A stretch of 20,833 nucleotides of DNA from Bacillota bacterium (GTDB lineage Bacteria; Bacillota; Bacilli; Alicyclobacillales; Alicyclobacillaceae), in the NCBI GenBank assembly GCA_021820805.1, contig JAKADF010000007.1, positions 1 through 20,833 on the forward strand. Reading direction: 5' to 3'. The notes under the pieces are model-generated. The model was not told where the DNA came from. It saw only the letters and a list, made by a program, of their open reading frames with translations, and did not search any database. Below, piece by piece: positions 1-8,046 of the stretch; the first letter of the stretch is position 1, and each line of letters begins with the position of its first letter. Made by a program: the position numbers and the translations under genes.

Positions 1-104
1 GCTCCAAGTGCCACCCATTTTACACAGGTAAGCAGAAGCTTATCGATGCAGGCGGACGTGTCGACAGGTTCAACAAGAAATACGGTTTGCAACCTGCTCA
101 ATAA
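1..104 (+). CDS. rpmE: 50S ribosomal protein L31 (3' end only)
   Basis: This is the last 33 codons of the large-subunit ribosomal protein L31; the gene begins before the window. Reading from base 3 gives [12 protein letters not shown] followed by [15 protein letters not shown] and a short QPAQ tail ending in TAA at 102-104. The KCHPFYTG stretch carries the last cysteine of the zinc-binding pair of the C+ (zinc-containing) L31 type, and [11 protein letters not shown] is the usual C-terminus. The two bases before base 3 are GC, consistent with a TGC codon for the partner cysteine, but this lies outside the window. In B. subtilis I recall tdk (thymidine kinase) lying between rpmE and prfA; here prfA follows directly with no room for it. 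Confidence 0.93.
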   Translation, partial: SKCHPFYTGKQKLIDAGGRVDRFNKKYGLQPAQ

Positions 105-241
105 TGCAAAATTGTCGAAAAGCCAATGTTGGATTTCTCATTCATCTCTCATGCTTTGGATGTTTTTAACACCTAAGGTATTGTGTAGATGGAGAACCGA
201 CTTTGGCTTTTTTTGCGCGAAAATGAAATGGGGTGTTCGAA
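105..241 (+). other. rpmE-prfA intergenic gap with long-range inverted repeat and T-run
   Basis: No gene fits here. AAAAGCCAA at 118-126 is exactly complementary to TTGGCTTTT at 203-211, and the second arm runs into a T-tract (208-214). The loop is about 76 nt, so this is a weak terminator candidate for rpmE at best. A poor sigma-A-like pair, TTGGAT (156-161) and TATTGT (179-184) with a 17-bp spacer, could drive prfA. Both readings are tentative. Confidence 0.3.
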
Positions 242-1315
242 GTGTTTGACAAGCTAGACGCAATGGAAGAGCGGTACGATAATTTAAGTGACCTTTTGTG
301 CAGGCCTGAAGTAGTGTCAGATCCCGATAAGCTTCGCGCGTATTCTAAGGAACAAGCAGATTTATCCGAGACAGTTGAAACATATCGAAAGTATAAAGCT
401 ACAAAGGATACGATTGCAGAAGCAAAAGGCATGTTACAAGAGAAGTTAGATGATGATATGCGCGAATTTGTGAAAGCAGAGATTGACGAGCAGTCAGCAG
501 CACTTGAAGAATTGCAAGCTGAGCTCCAGCTTTTGTTGCTGCCGAAAGATCCGAATGATGATAAAAACGTGTTTTTAGAAATCCGTTCTGCAGCAGGCGG
601 CGGTGAAGCGGCATTGTTTGCATCTGATTTGCTTCGTATGTACACTCGTTATGCTGAAAATAGCGGTTGGAAAACTGAAGTGATTGATGCCCATTACACA
701 GATATCGGCGGTTTTCGAGAGGTCACAATGTCGATTCAGGGAAAAGGCGCGTACAGCAAGTTGAAATTTGAAAGCGGCACTCATCGTGTACAGCGTGTGC
801 CTGTAACAGAGTCCGGCGGACGAATACACACATCAACATCGACGGTCGCTGTTATGCCTGAAGTAGAAGATATTCAAGTTGAAATCAATGAAAAAGATAT
901 CAGGATTGATACATTTTGTTCGACCGGGCCTGGAGGGCAAAGCGTCAATACAACGCAATCGGCTGTCCGAATTACACATATGCCAACAGGTATTGTCGTT
1001 TCTTGTCAGGATGAAAAATCTCAGATTAAAAATAGGGATAAGGGAATGCGGGTTCTCAGGGCAAGACTGTATGAGAAATACCAAATGGAGCAACAGCAAG
1101 AACAAGCAGCATCGCGGAAAAACCAGGTTGGTACTGGAGACAGAAGTGAGCGCATCCGTACCTATAACTTTCCACAAAGTCGCGTGACTGACCATCGAAT
1201 CGGTCTTACACTTCACCGTTTAGAAGCAGTTCTTGATGGTGATTTGGAGGAGATCATTCAGGCACTCATCGTTGCAGAAAGAACGTCAAAACTCGCAATG
1301 TCACAAGAGGCGTAA
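242..1315 (+). CDS. prfA: Peptide chain release factor 1 (RF1)
   Basis: Cytoplasmic class I release factor that recognises UAA and UAG in the ribosomal A site and triggers peptidyl-tRNA hydrolysis. From the start chosen here, the stop-codon-reading PxT motif (PVT) is near residue 187, which separates RF1 from RF2 (SPF), and the catalytic GGQ is near 231-233 within [27 protein letters not shown] and [11 protein letters not shown] are family signatures. The open frame also allows GTG at 233 (360 residues). I prefer GTG at 242 (357 residues): GGGGTG at 230-235 can pair with the anti-SD end of 16S rRNA at 6-nt spacing, and the protein then starts like Bacillus RF1. A small oddity is [11 protein letters not shown] where AAGG(D/E)EAALFA is usual. 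prmC, which modifies the GGQ glutamine, follows after 3 bp. Confidence 0.96.
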   Translation: MFDKLDAMEERYDNLSDLLCRPEVVSDPDKLRAYSKEQADLSETVETYRKYKATKDTIAEAKGMLQEKLDDDMREFVKAEIDEQSAALEELQAELQLLLLPKDPNDDKNVFLEIRSAAGGGEAALFASDLLRMYTRYAENSGWKTEVIDAHYTDIGGFREVTMSIQGKGAYSKLKFESGTHRVQRVPVTESGGRIHTSTSTVAVMPEVEDIQVEINEKDIRIDTFCSTGPGGQSVNTTQSAVRITHMPTGIVVSCQDEKSQIKNRDKGMRVLRARLYEKYQMEQQQEQAASRKNQVGTGDRSERIRTYNFPQSRVTDHRIGLTLHRLEAVLDGDLEEIIQALIVAERTSKLAMSQEA

Positions 1316-1318
1316 AGA

Positions 1319-2251
1319 ATGACGAAAAGTACGAGTTTCACTGGCCAAACGTTGATACAGGTACTGAAACAGGTACAGGAAACACTTAAAGGGAGAAAAG
1401 TTTATAATGGCTGGCCGATGGATGAACGCGATATACAAACCCGATTTGAAGCGGAAACCATGCTTCGATATATCACTGGTTTGTCACGGACGGCATTTCT
1501 AACTTCCCTTTCACAGCCGTTATCAGATGAGCAAGCAACATGGTTAGCGCATGCTGTGGAAAACCGGCTGCAATCTATGCCTCTTGGTTATATCGTCAAA
1601 ACCGTGAATTTTTACGGCTTTGACTTTCAAGTAGGGCCAGGCTGTTTGATTCCAAGACCAGAGACGGAGATTTTAGTGGACGAGGCTGCTCGCTGGATTT
1701 TGCAACACATACCAAATGGGCATATATATGACTTGGGGTGCGGCAGCGGCATCATTTCAATAGCTTTGGCTCTTACATGTAAAGAGTCAAAGGTTGAAGC
1801 CGTAGATATCTCTGCAGATGCGCTCCAAATTGCAAAGTTGAATGCAGCACATCTTGGCGCAAATGTTTCGTTTTCACATTTGGACGGGCTTTCGGATTTG
1901 AAAACACGAGCTGTAGGAAAGCTAAATGTACTTGTGAGTAATCCTCCTTACATCCCGACGGCGGATATTCAAACACTTGAACCAGACGTTAAGGATTATG
2001 AACCTCATCTGGCGCTGGATGGAGGGGTGGACGGTCTTTTCTTCTATCGCTCGATTTTTGCCATGGGAGATACCATGTTTGAGTCTGATTCCCCTGCTGC
2101 ATTATTTTTTGAAGTCGGTATAGGACAAGCTGATTTGCTCTTACACGAACTGCAAGATGGCCTGTACCCCGGCTTTTCTAATTGGTCATTCGGTGTGCAT
2201 AATGACAATCGGTCTGTGCCAAGAGTTTTGTACGGAGAGCGCATCAGCTAA
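1319..2251 (+). CDS. prmC: Release factor glutamine methyltransferase PrmC
   Basis: SAM-dependent N5-glutamine methyltransferase that methylates the GGQ glutamine of RF1 and RF2, improving termination. Visible motifs: the linker signature IPRPETE (about 111-117), SAM-binding motif I DLGCGSG (138-144), an acidic motif II region AVDIS (about 161-165), and the catalytic NPPY (208-211) followed by YEPHLALDGGVDGL, all typical of PrmC/HemK. At 310 residues it is somewhat longer than the roughly 280 of many homologues; the extra length is mainly N-terminal, where the helical substrate-binding domain lies. The ATG has an AGAGG SD inside the end of prfA, and the 3-bp gap implies co-transcription and translational coupling with its substrate gene. 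Confidence 0.95.
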   Translation: MTKSTSFTGQTLIQVLKQVQETLKGRKVYNGWPMDERDIQTRFEAETMLRYITGLSRTAFLTSLSQPLSDEQATWLAHAVENRLQSMPLGYIVKTVNFYGFDFQVGPGCLIPRPETEILVDEAARWILQHIPNGHIYDLGCGSGIISIALALTCKESKVEAVDISADALQIAKLNAAHLGANVSFSHLDGLSDLKTRAVGKLNVLVSNPPYIPTADIQTLEPDVKDYEPHLALDGGVDGLFFYRSIFAMGDTMFESDSPAALFFEVGIGQADLLLHELQDGLYPGFSNWSFGVHNDNRSVPRVLYGERIS

Positions 2252-2280
2252 AACATTCACTTCTTAACTCTCTCTCCTCC

Positions 2281-2310
2281 GTTTAAAACTATCATTTTCT
2301 GGCGATGCTG
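2281..2310 (+). promoter_or_regulatory. Candidate sigma-F-type promoter of spoIIR
   Basis: GTTTA (2281-2285) lies 15 bp before GGCGATGCTG (2301-2310). This resembles the forespore sigma-F pattern, roughly GYWTA, about 16 bp, then GGnRAnAnTW; two of the -10 positions do not match (G for A, final G for A/T). spoIIR is a known sigma-F target in B. subtilis, which makes the match plausible. I saw no convincing sigma-A pair in the same gap. Confidence 0.45.
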
Positions 2311-2338
2311 TTGCTAGATATGATAGGAGGAGTTCAGA

Positions 2339-3031
2339 ATGGTTCTGAAGCGGTTTCTCATATTTACAGCGATTATCGCATGTTTGGTTGGTGTGGTTCG
2401 TTTGGTTCAAAAACCAGTTTCCTCTAACTTGACAGGCAAATCAGCCGTTATAAATATTGCTGAACCCCATGACGATCCGATTCCGAATCAAGCCCTCCGT
2501 CTCCGGATTATTGCAAACAGCGACAGCCCAAAAGATCAACAATTAAAACGTGAAGTTCGTGATGCTGTTATTGTTAAAGTCGGTGGTATGCTAAAGGATG
2601 TCAAATCTGAAAGCGCGGCAGAGCAAGATGTGAAGAAGCGCATTCCGGAAATCGACAACTTAGCAGCTGAGATTGTAAAACAACATGGATATCAGTACGC
2701 TGTTCAAACGGAAGTTGGGAAGGTTCCATTCCCAACGAAGCAATATGGGAATATGGTTTATCCTGCCGGGACATATGAAGCACTCCGAATTGTTATCGGT
2801 AAAGGTCAAGGCCAAAATTGGTGGTGTGTCCTGTTTCCGCCCCTTTGCTTTGTTGACATTGCGTCAGGAGATGCGGTTCCGAATACAGGCGGCTTTCCAG
2901 ATTTGCCTCCTTTAGAAACGGTCAGTGTCCCAGGGGAAAATGGAAAGCCGGAAAAAGTTCAGGTTCGGGTTGCTGCACTTGACTATGGTGAAGAGTTAAT
3001 CAAGAGCACGAGTCATTTGCTTGGAAAGTGA
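2339..3031 (+). CDS. spoIIR: Stage II sporulation protein R
   Basis: Forespore-made signalling protein. It is exported into the intermembrane space and stimulates the protease SpoIIGA to cleave pro-sigma-E in the mother cell, so linking the two compartments. The 230-residue product starts with a basic, hydrophobic segment (about 4-23) that can act as signal peptide or anchor. The family signatures follow: LRLRIIANSDSPKDQQLK (about 53-70), YGNMVYPAGTYEALRIVIG (about 136-154) and NWWCVLFPPLCF (160-171). The length is close to the 224 residues of B. subtilis SpoIIR. The ATG follows a strong AGGAGG. The gene stands apart from prmC by 87 bp, matching its own developmental promoter, and its end touches ywlC, so some ywlC transcription may come from the same start. 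Confidence 0.95.
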   Translation: MVLKRFLIFTAIIACLVGVVRLVQKPVSSNLTGKSAVINIAEPHDDPIPNQALRLRIIANSDSPKDQQLKREVRDAVIVKVGGMLKDVKSESAAEQDVKKRIPEIDNLAAEIVKQHGYQYAVQTEVGKVPFPTKQYGNMVYPAGTYEALRIVIGKGQGQNWWCVLFPPLCFVDIASGDAVPNTGGFPDLPPLETVSVPGENGKPEKVQVRVAALDYGEELIKSTSHLLGK

Positions 3032-3032
3032 G

Positions 3033-4127
3033 ATGCATAAGTTGAAAACGTGGAATGCCACGAGTTTAAGCTTTCAATCGGGAGAATTAGAGCGCGTTTT
3101 GCAGGAACCTGCCCGCATTTTGGCAGAAGGCGGATTAGTTGCATTTCCGACTGAGACCGTTTACGGTCTTGGTGCAAATGCATGGAACGAACAAGCTGTA
3201 AGCGGCATCTTTAAAGCGAAGGGCAGACCCGCAGACAACCCACTTATTGTACATATTGCAAAATTAGATGATATTTCAAAAGTGGCAGACGAAAAATTTG
3301 TCCCAAGTGCCGCAATGCAAAAGGCAATGGACGTGTTTTGGCCAGGTCCCCTGACAATTATCATGCCGGTCAACCAAAAGATTGCAGAATCGGTCCATCC
3401 GAATATGGATACGGTCGGAGTTCGGATGCCTTCACACAGAGTTGCACGCACTCTGATTGAACTGTCCGGCTGCCCTATTGCTGCACCAAGCGCGAATCAG
3501 TCCGGCCGCCCAAGCCCAACGACAGCCTATGATGTCTTAGAGGATATGGATGGTCGAATCGACGGTGTCGTAGATGGCGGAGCGTGCAATGTGGGCCTCG
3601 AATCGACGGTCGTTGCAATTCATGAAACAAATGCTGTCATTTATCGACCAGGCGGGGTTACAAAGGAACAGTTGGAACAAGCGCTAGGCATATCAGTATC
3701 ACTTGACCCTCATTTAACGAGCCAAACACCAAGTGCTTTTACGCCCAAATCCCCTGGCATGAAATATCGGCATTATGCCCCAAACGCAGTTGTTGATGTT
3801 TGGTGGGGTTCTGCAGAGCATGTAAAAGAAGCCATGTACTCTTTCTATGGAAATTTGCCCAAACTTGAACAAGCTGCAACAGCTGTTATGGCCCCAACAG
3901 AAGTGTTGTCAATGTTTAATGGGATGATTCCAAACGAGCAGCTCTGGACAGGCACTGATGCATATGCCACTGAGCTTAGTCACGTATTGTATTCTGAGCT
4001 TCGCGCATTTGACAGGCTTCGTATGAAGCGTATTCTCATATGCGGCGTAGACCCAAGAGAAGGTATCGGACTAGCCCTTATGAATCGCCTTCAGAAATCC
4101 TCTGAAGGACGCGTACATGCCGTGTAA
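3033..4127 (+). CDS. ywlC: L-threonylcarbamoyladenylate synthase (Sua5/YwlC type)
   Basis: Makes threonylcarbamoyl-AMP from threonine, bicarbonate and ATP, the first step of the t6A37 modification of ANN-decoding tRNAs. The N-terminal YrdC/TsaC domain shows FPTETVYGLGA (about 38-48), KGRPADNPLIVH (63-74), FWPGPLT (102-108) and PSANQSGR (152-159). The linker SPGMKYRHYAP (240-250) and about 115 more residues form the extra Sua5 domain that separates this long form from the short TsaC. I start at ATG 3033, one base after the spoIIR stop, with GGAAAG nearby; an in-frame TTG at 3021 overlapping spoIIR by 11 bp is the alternative. In B. subtilis this position also holds ywlA and ywlB, which are absent here. 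Confidence 0.93.
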   Translation: MHKLKTWNATSLSFQSGELERVLQEPARILAEGGLVAFPTETVYGLGANAWNEQAVSGIFKAKGRPADNPLIVHIAKLDDISKVADEKFVPSAAMQKAMDVFWPGPLTIIMPVNQKIAESVHPNMDTVGVRMPSHRVARTLIELSGCPIAAPSANQSGRPSPTTAYDVLEDMDGRIDGVVDGGACNVGLESTVVAIHETNAVIYRPGGVTKEQLEQALGISVSLDPHLTSQTPSAFTPKSPGMKYRHYAPNAVVDVWWGSAEHVKEAMYSFYGNLPKLEQAATAVMAPTEVLSMFNGMIPNEQLWTGTDAYATELSHVLYSELRAFDRLRMKRILICGVDPREGIGLALMNRLQKSSEGRVHAV

Positions 4128-4300
4128 GCACATGGTGTCGGGTATTCGTTGGCGTCGGGCTGTAATCCCCATATAGCCCCGCCTCCTGAAACTTCCTCGT
4201 TCATCTTTGAACCCTTAAAACTTATCCCGTTGCCCCAACATATCATGTCTCAAAGGACAAGCGCATACGTTCATAGGGACGGAGTACAAGGGGGATCTAC
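4128..4300 (+). other. ywlC-mntP intergenic region
   Basis: This 173-bp gap has no credible gene. A small hairpin, GGGCT (4157-4161) with AGCCC (4175-4179), sits early in it and has no T-run. Some mntP genes carry a yybP-ykoY manganese riboswitch upstream; I could not recognise its conserved core here. Confidence 0.3.
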
Positions 4301-4858
4301 GTGGAAAATCATATCGAAGATCTGTTCGGTATCCTAATGATTGGGGTTGCACTCGGAATGGATGCTTTTTCACTTGCAATTGGCATGGGGCTGACGGGGA
4401 TAAACAGAAGAAGGGCAATACAGCTTTGCTCTTCCGTTGGTTTTTTTCATATTGGGATGACGCTTATAGGTGTTTATTTAGGACTCTTAATTGGCGGGCT
4501 TCTTGGTCATGTTGCAGAGATGTTTGGCGCACTTCTCCTTGTCGGACTTGGTATACATATGGCTTATTCAACTTTGTTTTCAAAACCGGAAGAGGTAAAA
4601 CCCCTTACAACCTTATACCTCATATTGCTCATTTCGGCAGGAGTCTCCCTTGATGCATTGTCAGTCGGATTTACGCTTGGCCTGCGCAGCGATACGTACC
4701 GAATCGTGGCAGCAATCGTATTTGGCGTTTTGGGGGCCTTGCTTTGCGGAGCAGGATTATTTTTAGGGAAACGAGCCTCACGATTTGTCGGTGCTTTTGG
4801 AGAGTTGCTTGGTGCAATCATCTTAATCGGTATTGGACTGCATTTCTTGCTCGATTAA
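4301..4858 (+). CDS. mntP: Manganese efflux pump MntP (YwlD family)
   Basis: Small integral membrane exporter that protects the cell from excess Mn(II). The 185-residue protein is almost all hydrophobic, with about six predicted membrane segments, and shows the family's internal two-fold repeat: GMDAFS at 19-24 and SLDALS at 116-121, each placing an aspartate (21 and 118) inside a helix where it is expected to bind metal. The GTG start follows AAGGGGGA (4288-4295) at good spacing. The position after ywlC matches ywlD of B. subtilis. Assignment to the family is firm. Mn specificity is inferred from characterised homologues. Confidence 0.9.
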   Translation: MENHIEDLFGILMIGVALGMDAFSLAIGMGLTGINRRRAIQLCSSVGFFHIGMTLIGVYLGLLIGGLLGHVAEMFGALLLVGLGIHMAYSTLFSKPEEVKPLTTLYLILLISAGVSLDALSVGFTLGLRSDTYRIVAAIVFGVLGALLCGAGLFLGKRASRFVGAFGELLGAIILIGIGLHFLLD

Positions 4859-4886
4859 GCCTTTTTTTGCTCGAATAAAAGAGAAA

Positions 4887-4922
4887 CATGCGTTGCATGG
4901 TCAATTTATGCAGAGATATACT
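4887..4922 (+). promoter_or_regulatory. Candidate promoter with overlapping palindrome upstream of ywlE
   Basis: TTGCAT (4893-4898) and TATACT (4917-4922) are separated by 18 bp; the -10 matches 5 of 6 positions, the -35 only 3 of 6. The perfect inverted repeat CATGC-gtt-GCATG (4887-4899) covers the -35, and a further ATGCA (4908-4912) repeats one arm within the spacer. This layout would suit a repressor site, but no regulator is evident in the window. Confidence 0.4.
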
Positions 4923-4986
4923 AAGTGGGTAGTATAACGGTTGCTTATGAAAATAATGTGACAGGTGCCAGGAAAGGAGATACTTT

Positions 4987-5445
4987 GTGCATCTTTTATT
5001 CGTGTGCACTGGGAATACGTGTCGCAGCCCAATAGCTGAATTTTTAACGAAGACAAAAACAGCCGCATTGGGGCTTGATTGGGAGATCCATTCTGCAGGA
5101 CTTTTTGCGATTCCGGGGTATAGAATGTCATCTGGGTCGCAAAGGGCGCTTCTGCGCCGAAAAATAGAAGCAGATGGGCACGAGTCGACTCCATTAACTG
5201 AGTCACTTGTTCGTCAAGCAGATTATATTTTTACGATGACAGAAGCACAAAGGCAAGGACTCGTTTCCAAGTTCCAATTTTCAGCAGATAAAGTGTTTAC
5301 AATTGGCGCTTTTGCAGAAGATGGGATTGAAGGTGCGCATGATGTTGTCGATCCGTTCGGCTCTTCAGACGAGTCTTATGAGTCCTGTGCAGCCATGTTG
5401 GAAAAACATATTGACAGTCTGATTGCGAAACTTATGAACAACTAG
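4987..5445 (+). CDS. ywlE: Protein-arginine phosphatase, low-molecular-weight PTP fold (YwlE)
   Basis: Cytoplasmic phosphatase of the LMW-PTP fold. The P-loop VCTGNTCRS gives nucleophile Cys7, Arg13 and, at position 11, threonine. Tyrosine-specific LMW-PTPs carry a bulky residue such as isoleucine at that site; threonine is the hallmark of YwlE, which removes phosphate from phosphoarginine placed by the kinase McsB. The general acid is likely Asp122 in VVDPFG. The product is 152 residues, as in YwlE. The GTG start is set by a strong GGAAAGGAGAT (4971-4981). The gene heads a compact run with rpiB (19-bp gap) and ywlG. mcsB, clpC and ctsR are not in the window. Confidence 0.92.
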   Translation: MHLLFVCTGNTCRSPIAEFLTKTKTAALGLDWEIHSAGLFAIPGYRMSSGSQRALLRRKIEADGHESTPLTESLVRQADYIFTMTEAQRQGLVSKFQFSADKVFTIGAFAEDGIEGAHDVVDPFGSSDESYESCAAMLEKHIDSLIAKLMNN

Positions 5446-5464
5446 GGCAGGTGGACGTATTTAA

Positions 5465-5908
5465 ATGAAGGTTGCAGTAGGGTCAGATCATGCTGGTTTT
5501 CGTTTAAAAAAGCAAATATTTCCTTTACTTGACGAGTTGCACGTGACTGTTCAGGATGTAGGCACATTCGATGAAACTTCAGTCGATTACCCTGACTATG
5601 GACGCCTGGTTGCAGAGGCAGTTGCTAAAGGCGAAGCAGACAGTGGTATTTTGATTTGCGGCACGGGGCTCGGAATGTGTATCACGGCAAATAAAGTCGC
5701 TGGTATTCGGGCTGTGACTTGCAACGACACGTTCTCAGCACGGATGTCCCGGCTCCATAATGACGCAAACATTTTGACGCTTGGCGAGCGTGTTGTTGGT
5801 CCAGGGGTTGCCGCCGATATCATTCGGATTTGGCTGACTACAGAATTTGAAGGAGGCCGCCATTTACGCCGAGTTGAAAAAATGATGGCTATTGAAAAAG
5901 GCAATTAA
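5465..5908 (+). CDS. rpiB: Ribose-5-phosphate isomerase B
   Basis: Interconverts ribose 5-phosphate and ribulose 5-phosphate in the non-oxidative pentose phosphate pathway. The RpiB/LacAB fold is clear: VGSDHAGF (5-12) with Asp8 and His9 for phosphosugar binding, ICGTGLGM (64-71) with catalytic Cys65, and His98 in RLHNDANIL, the expected ring-opening residue. The product of 147 residues matches the family. The ATG has GCAGGTGG upstream, 19 bp after the ywlE stop. It corresponds to ywlF of B. subtilis, in the same place. A LacA/LacB galactose-6-phosphate isomerase is the only close alternative and does not fit this neighbourhood. Confidence 0.95.
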   Translation: MKVAVGSDHAGFRLKKQIFPLLDELHVTVQDVGTFDETSVDYPDYGRLVAEAVAKGEADSGILICGTGLGMCITANKVAGIRAVTCNDTFSARMSRLHNDANILTLGERVVGPGVAADIIRIWLTTEFEGGRHLRRVEKMMAIEKGN

Positions 5909-5942
5909 AAGCTGAATATGGCGGATTTGGGAGTGAGGCAGT

Positions 5943-6626
5943 TTGTCGCCGCTAGAAGTGAATCCAGCAAATAACACGAAAAATGAGAGCAGCGTGAATA
6001 CGTGTGACGTGGGAGAAAATGGAGAACAAGCTGCGGGACAAGTTGCGGTGAATCCCCAGATTGAAGATGAGCTTCACTCTTGTTTGGAAGATTTGCAGCA
6101 AGTCGCAAATCTTGGGCAATATGATTTACTTGTTGTTGGTGCTTCCACGAGTGAAATTATCGGAAAACGTATTGGAACGTCGACATCGCTCCAGGTAGGA
6201 CGCCAAATTGTACAAACGGTGCTTTCGTTTGCTAAGCAATATGGCTTTGATGCAGCCTTCCAATGTTGCGAACACTTAAACCGCGCCTTAGTGGTTGAAC
6301 GTGAGTTGGCGCAAAAACGCGGTTACACTATCGTCAGTGCTGTTCCAATTCCGGGTGCGGGCGGTGCTGCAGCAGCAGAGGCATATGGCACTTTTAAGAA
6401 CCCGTGCTTAGTTGAGCGGGTTGATGCTGAAGCTGGAATCGATATCGGAGACACGTTTATCGGTATGCATCTTAGACGTGTCGCCGTGCCTGTGCGTCCG
6501 AAATGTACACAAGTAGGCCTTGCACATGTTACGATGGCAAAGACGAGACCGCCGCTTATCGGCGGATCGCGTGCAGTATATGACATAAAAGAGAGCCCTG
6601 TCTGGAGGAGAGGTACAAAATCATGA
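5943..6626 (+). CDS. ywlG: UPF0340 / TIGR01440 family protein YwlG
   Basis: Conserved Firmicute protein of unknown function. Signatures are [16 protein letters not shown] (64-79), [10 protein letters not shown] (107-116), [17 protein letters not shown] (161-177) and TRPPLIGG (201-208); the paired cysteines in QCCEH and the acidic repeats look like a metal or small-molecule site, but that is inference. With the TTG start at 5943 (SD GGGAGTGAGG, 5929-5938) the protein has 227 residues, about 45 more than the roughly 180 of B. subtilis YwlG. The extra part is a polar, Asn- and Gln-rich N-terminus with no recognised domain. The gene ends in an ATGA overlap with glyA, a conserved pairing that hints at a link to serine-glycine or one-carbon metabolism. 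Confidence 0.9.
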   Translation: MSPLEVNPANNTKNESSVNTCDVGENGEQAAGQVAVNPQIEDELHSCLEDLQQVANLGQYDLLVVGASTSEIIGKRIGTSTSLQVGRQIVQTVLSFAKQYGFDAAFQCCEHLNRALVVERELAQKRGYTIVSAVPIPGAGGAAAAEAYGTFKNPCLVERVDAEAGIDIGDTFIGMHLRRVAVPVRPKCTQVGLAHVTMAKTRPPLIGGSRAVYDIKESPVWRRGTKS

Positions 6627-7876
6627 CACTCGCCAAATTAGACCACGAGATAGCTTTTGCGATGGAGCAAGAATTAAATCGCCAAAGAAATAAGATTGAA
6701 TTAATCGCATCTGAGAATTTTGTAAGTGAAGCGGTAATGGAAGCAATGGGGAGCGTTCTTACAAACAAGTACGCAGAAGGCTATCCGGGCAAGCGGTATT
6801 ACGGTGGGTGTGAGTATGTTGACATCGTTGAAAATATCGCAAGAGACCGAGTAAAAGAGTTGTTTGGTGCAGAGCACGCAAATGTTCAGCCTCATTCGGG
6901 CGCGCAGGCAAATATGTCGGTCTACTTCTCTGTTTTACAGCCTGGCGATAAGGTGCTTGGAATGAATTTAGCGCATGGCGGCCATTTAACTCACGGCAGC
7001 GGCGTCAACTTCTCTGGTAAGTTGTACGAGTTCTCTTCTTACGGAGTAGACCCTGATACGCATTTAATTGATTATGATGCACTTCGCAAAACTGCAATTG
7101 CAGAACAGCCCAAGATGATTGTCGCTGGAGCAAGTGCATATCCGCGTATCATTGATTTTAAGAAGATGCGGGAAATTGCAGATGAGGTCGGGGCATACCT
7201 GATGGTCGACATGGCTCATATTGCAGGACTCGTTGCTACAGGGCATCACCCATCTCCAATTCCGTACGCACATTTTACAACATCAACAACCCATAAGACA
7301 CTGCGCGGACCACGCGGCGGGCTTATTTTGACAACAGGCGAATTCGCAAAAGCGATAGACAAGTCTATCTTCCCTGGTGTACAAGGCGGGCCTTTGATGC
7401 ATGTTATCGCAGGCAAGGCTGTCGCGTTTGGCGAAGCATTACAGCCGTCATTCAAAACCTATTCAGGGCAGATTGTGGAGAATGCAAAGGCTCTTGCAAA
7501 TGCGCTTCTTGAAAAAGAGTTCACGCTTGTTTCAGGCGGTACAGACAACCACTTGATTTTAATTGATGTGAGGAACTGGAACCTAACGGGTAAAGAAGCA
7601 GAGCATCGTCTGGATGAAATTGGTATTACAGTAAACAAAAATGCAATTCCGTTTGATCCTGCAAAACCAATGGTTACAAGCGGTATTCGAGTAGGTACGC
7701 CTGCAATTACGACACGTGGTTTCGATACAGCTTCTATGCAAGAAGTTGCGGATATTTTCCACCTTACACTAAGCGGCGAGTTTACAGAAAACGTAAAGGA
7801 AACTGCACGGGCAAAAGTCCAGACACTCACTGAACGTTTTCCAATGTATCCTTCTTTGAAGTACACAAATGAATAA
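6623..7876 (+). CDS. glyA: Serine hydroxymethyltransferase
   Basis: PLP enzyme that converts serine and tetrahydrofolate to glycine and 5,10-methylene-THF, the main source of one-carbon units. The 417-residue product is full length. The PLP-binding lysine is Lys225 in [15 protein letters not shown]; Asp196 and His199 in VDMAHIAGL contact the cofactor ring; [10 protein letters not shown] (26-35) and [13 protein letters not shown] (50-62) are substrate and folate site signatures. The ATG overlaps the ywlG stop (ATGA), with GGAGGAGAGG upstream inside ywlG. It is the last gene of the + strand run, followed by a strong hairpin. In B. subtilis upp comes next; here three opposite-strand genes intervene. 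Confidence 0.97.
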   Translation: MTLAKLDHEIAFAMEQELNRQRNKIELIASENFVSEAVMEAMGSVLTNKYAEGYPGKRYYGGCEYVDIVENIARDRVKELFGAEHANVQPHSGAQANMSVYFSVLQPGDKVLGMNLAHGGHLTHGSGVNFSGKLYEFSSYGVDPDTHLIDYDALRKTAIAEQPKMIVAGASAYPRIIDFKKMREIADEVGAYLMVDMAHIAGLVATGHHPSPIPYAHFTTSTTHKTLRGPRGGLILTTGEFAKAIDKSIFPGVQGGPLMHVIAGKAVAFGEALQPSFKTYSGQIVENAKALANALLEKEFTLVSGGTDNHLILIDVRNWNLTGKEAEHRLDEIGITVNKNAIPFDPAKPMVTSGIRVGTPAITTRGFDTASMQEVADIFHLTLSGEFTENVKETARAKVQTLTERFPMYPSLKYTNE

Positions 7877-7941
7877 CTAAAAATAAAGTTAGCCACTTGC
7901 TACTCATTATACAACCACTTCAGTTTTTTGAATTTCTGCAA

Positions 7942-7971
7942 GCAAAGAGCAGCTGCGAAGCTGCTCTTTGC
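7942..7971. terminator. Strong hairpin between convergent glyA and deacetylase gene
   Basis: GCAAAGAGCAGC (7942-7953), loop TGCGAA (7954-7959) and GCTGCTCTTTGC (7960-7971) form a perfect 12-bp stem. It lies between two genes that converge, where a bidirectional terminator is expected. No T-tract follows immediately on either strand (the nearest on the + strand is TTTTT near 7996-8001), so termination is inferred from position and stability. Confidence 0.6.
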
Positions 7972-8046
7972 AGGATTCAATAACCGTAAGCGGCTGTTTT
8001 TATAGGTGGACCCCCTTACCTACCTCGCCGCGGTTCGAACTTCTTT

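Noticed and set aside
46..249. 67-codon open frame over the end of rpmE and the prfA gap
   Set aside because: It overlaps the true L31 frame and the prfA start, and has no SD or similarity.
575..1216. Antisense open frames within prfA
   Set aside because: They mirror the codon pattern of prfA and encode no recognisable domain.
4128..4300. yybP-ykoY manganese riboswitch before mntP
   Set aside because: The conserved core could not be found; only a small GC hairpin is present.
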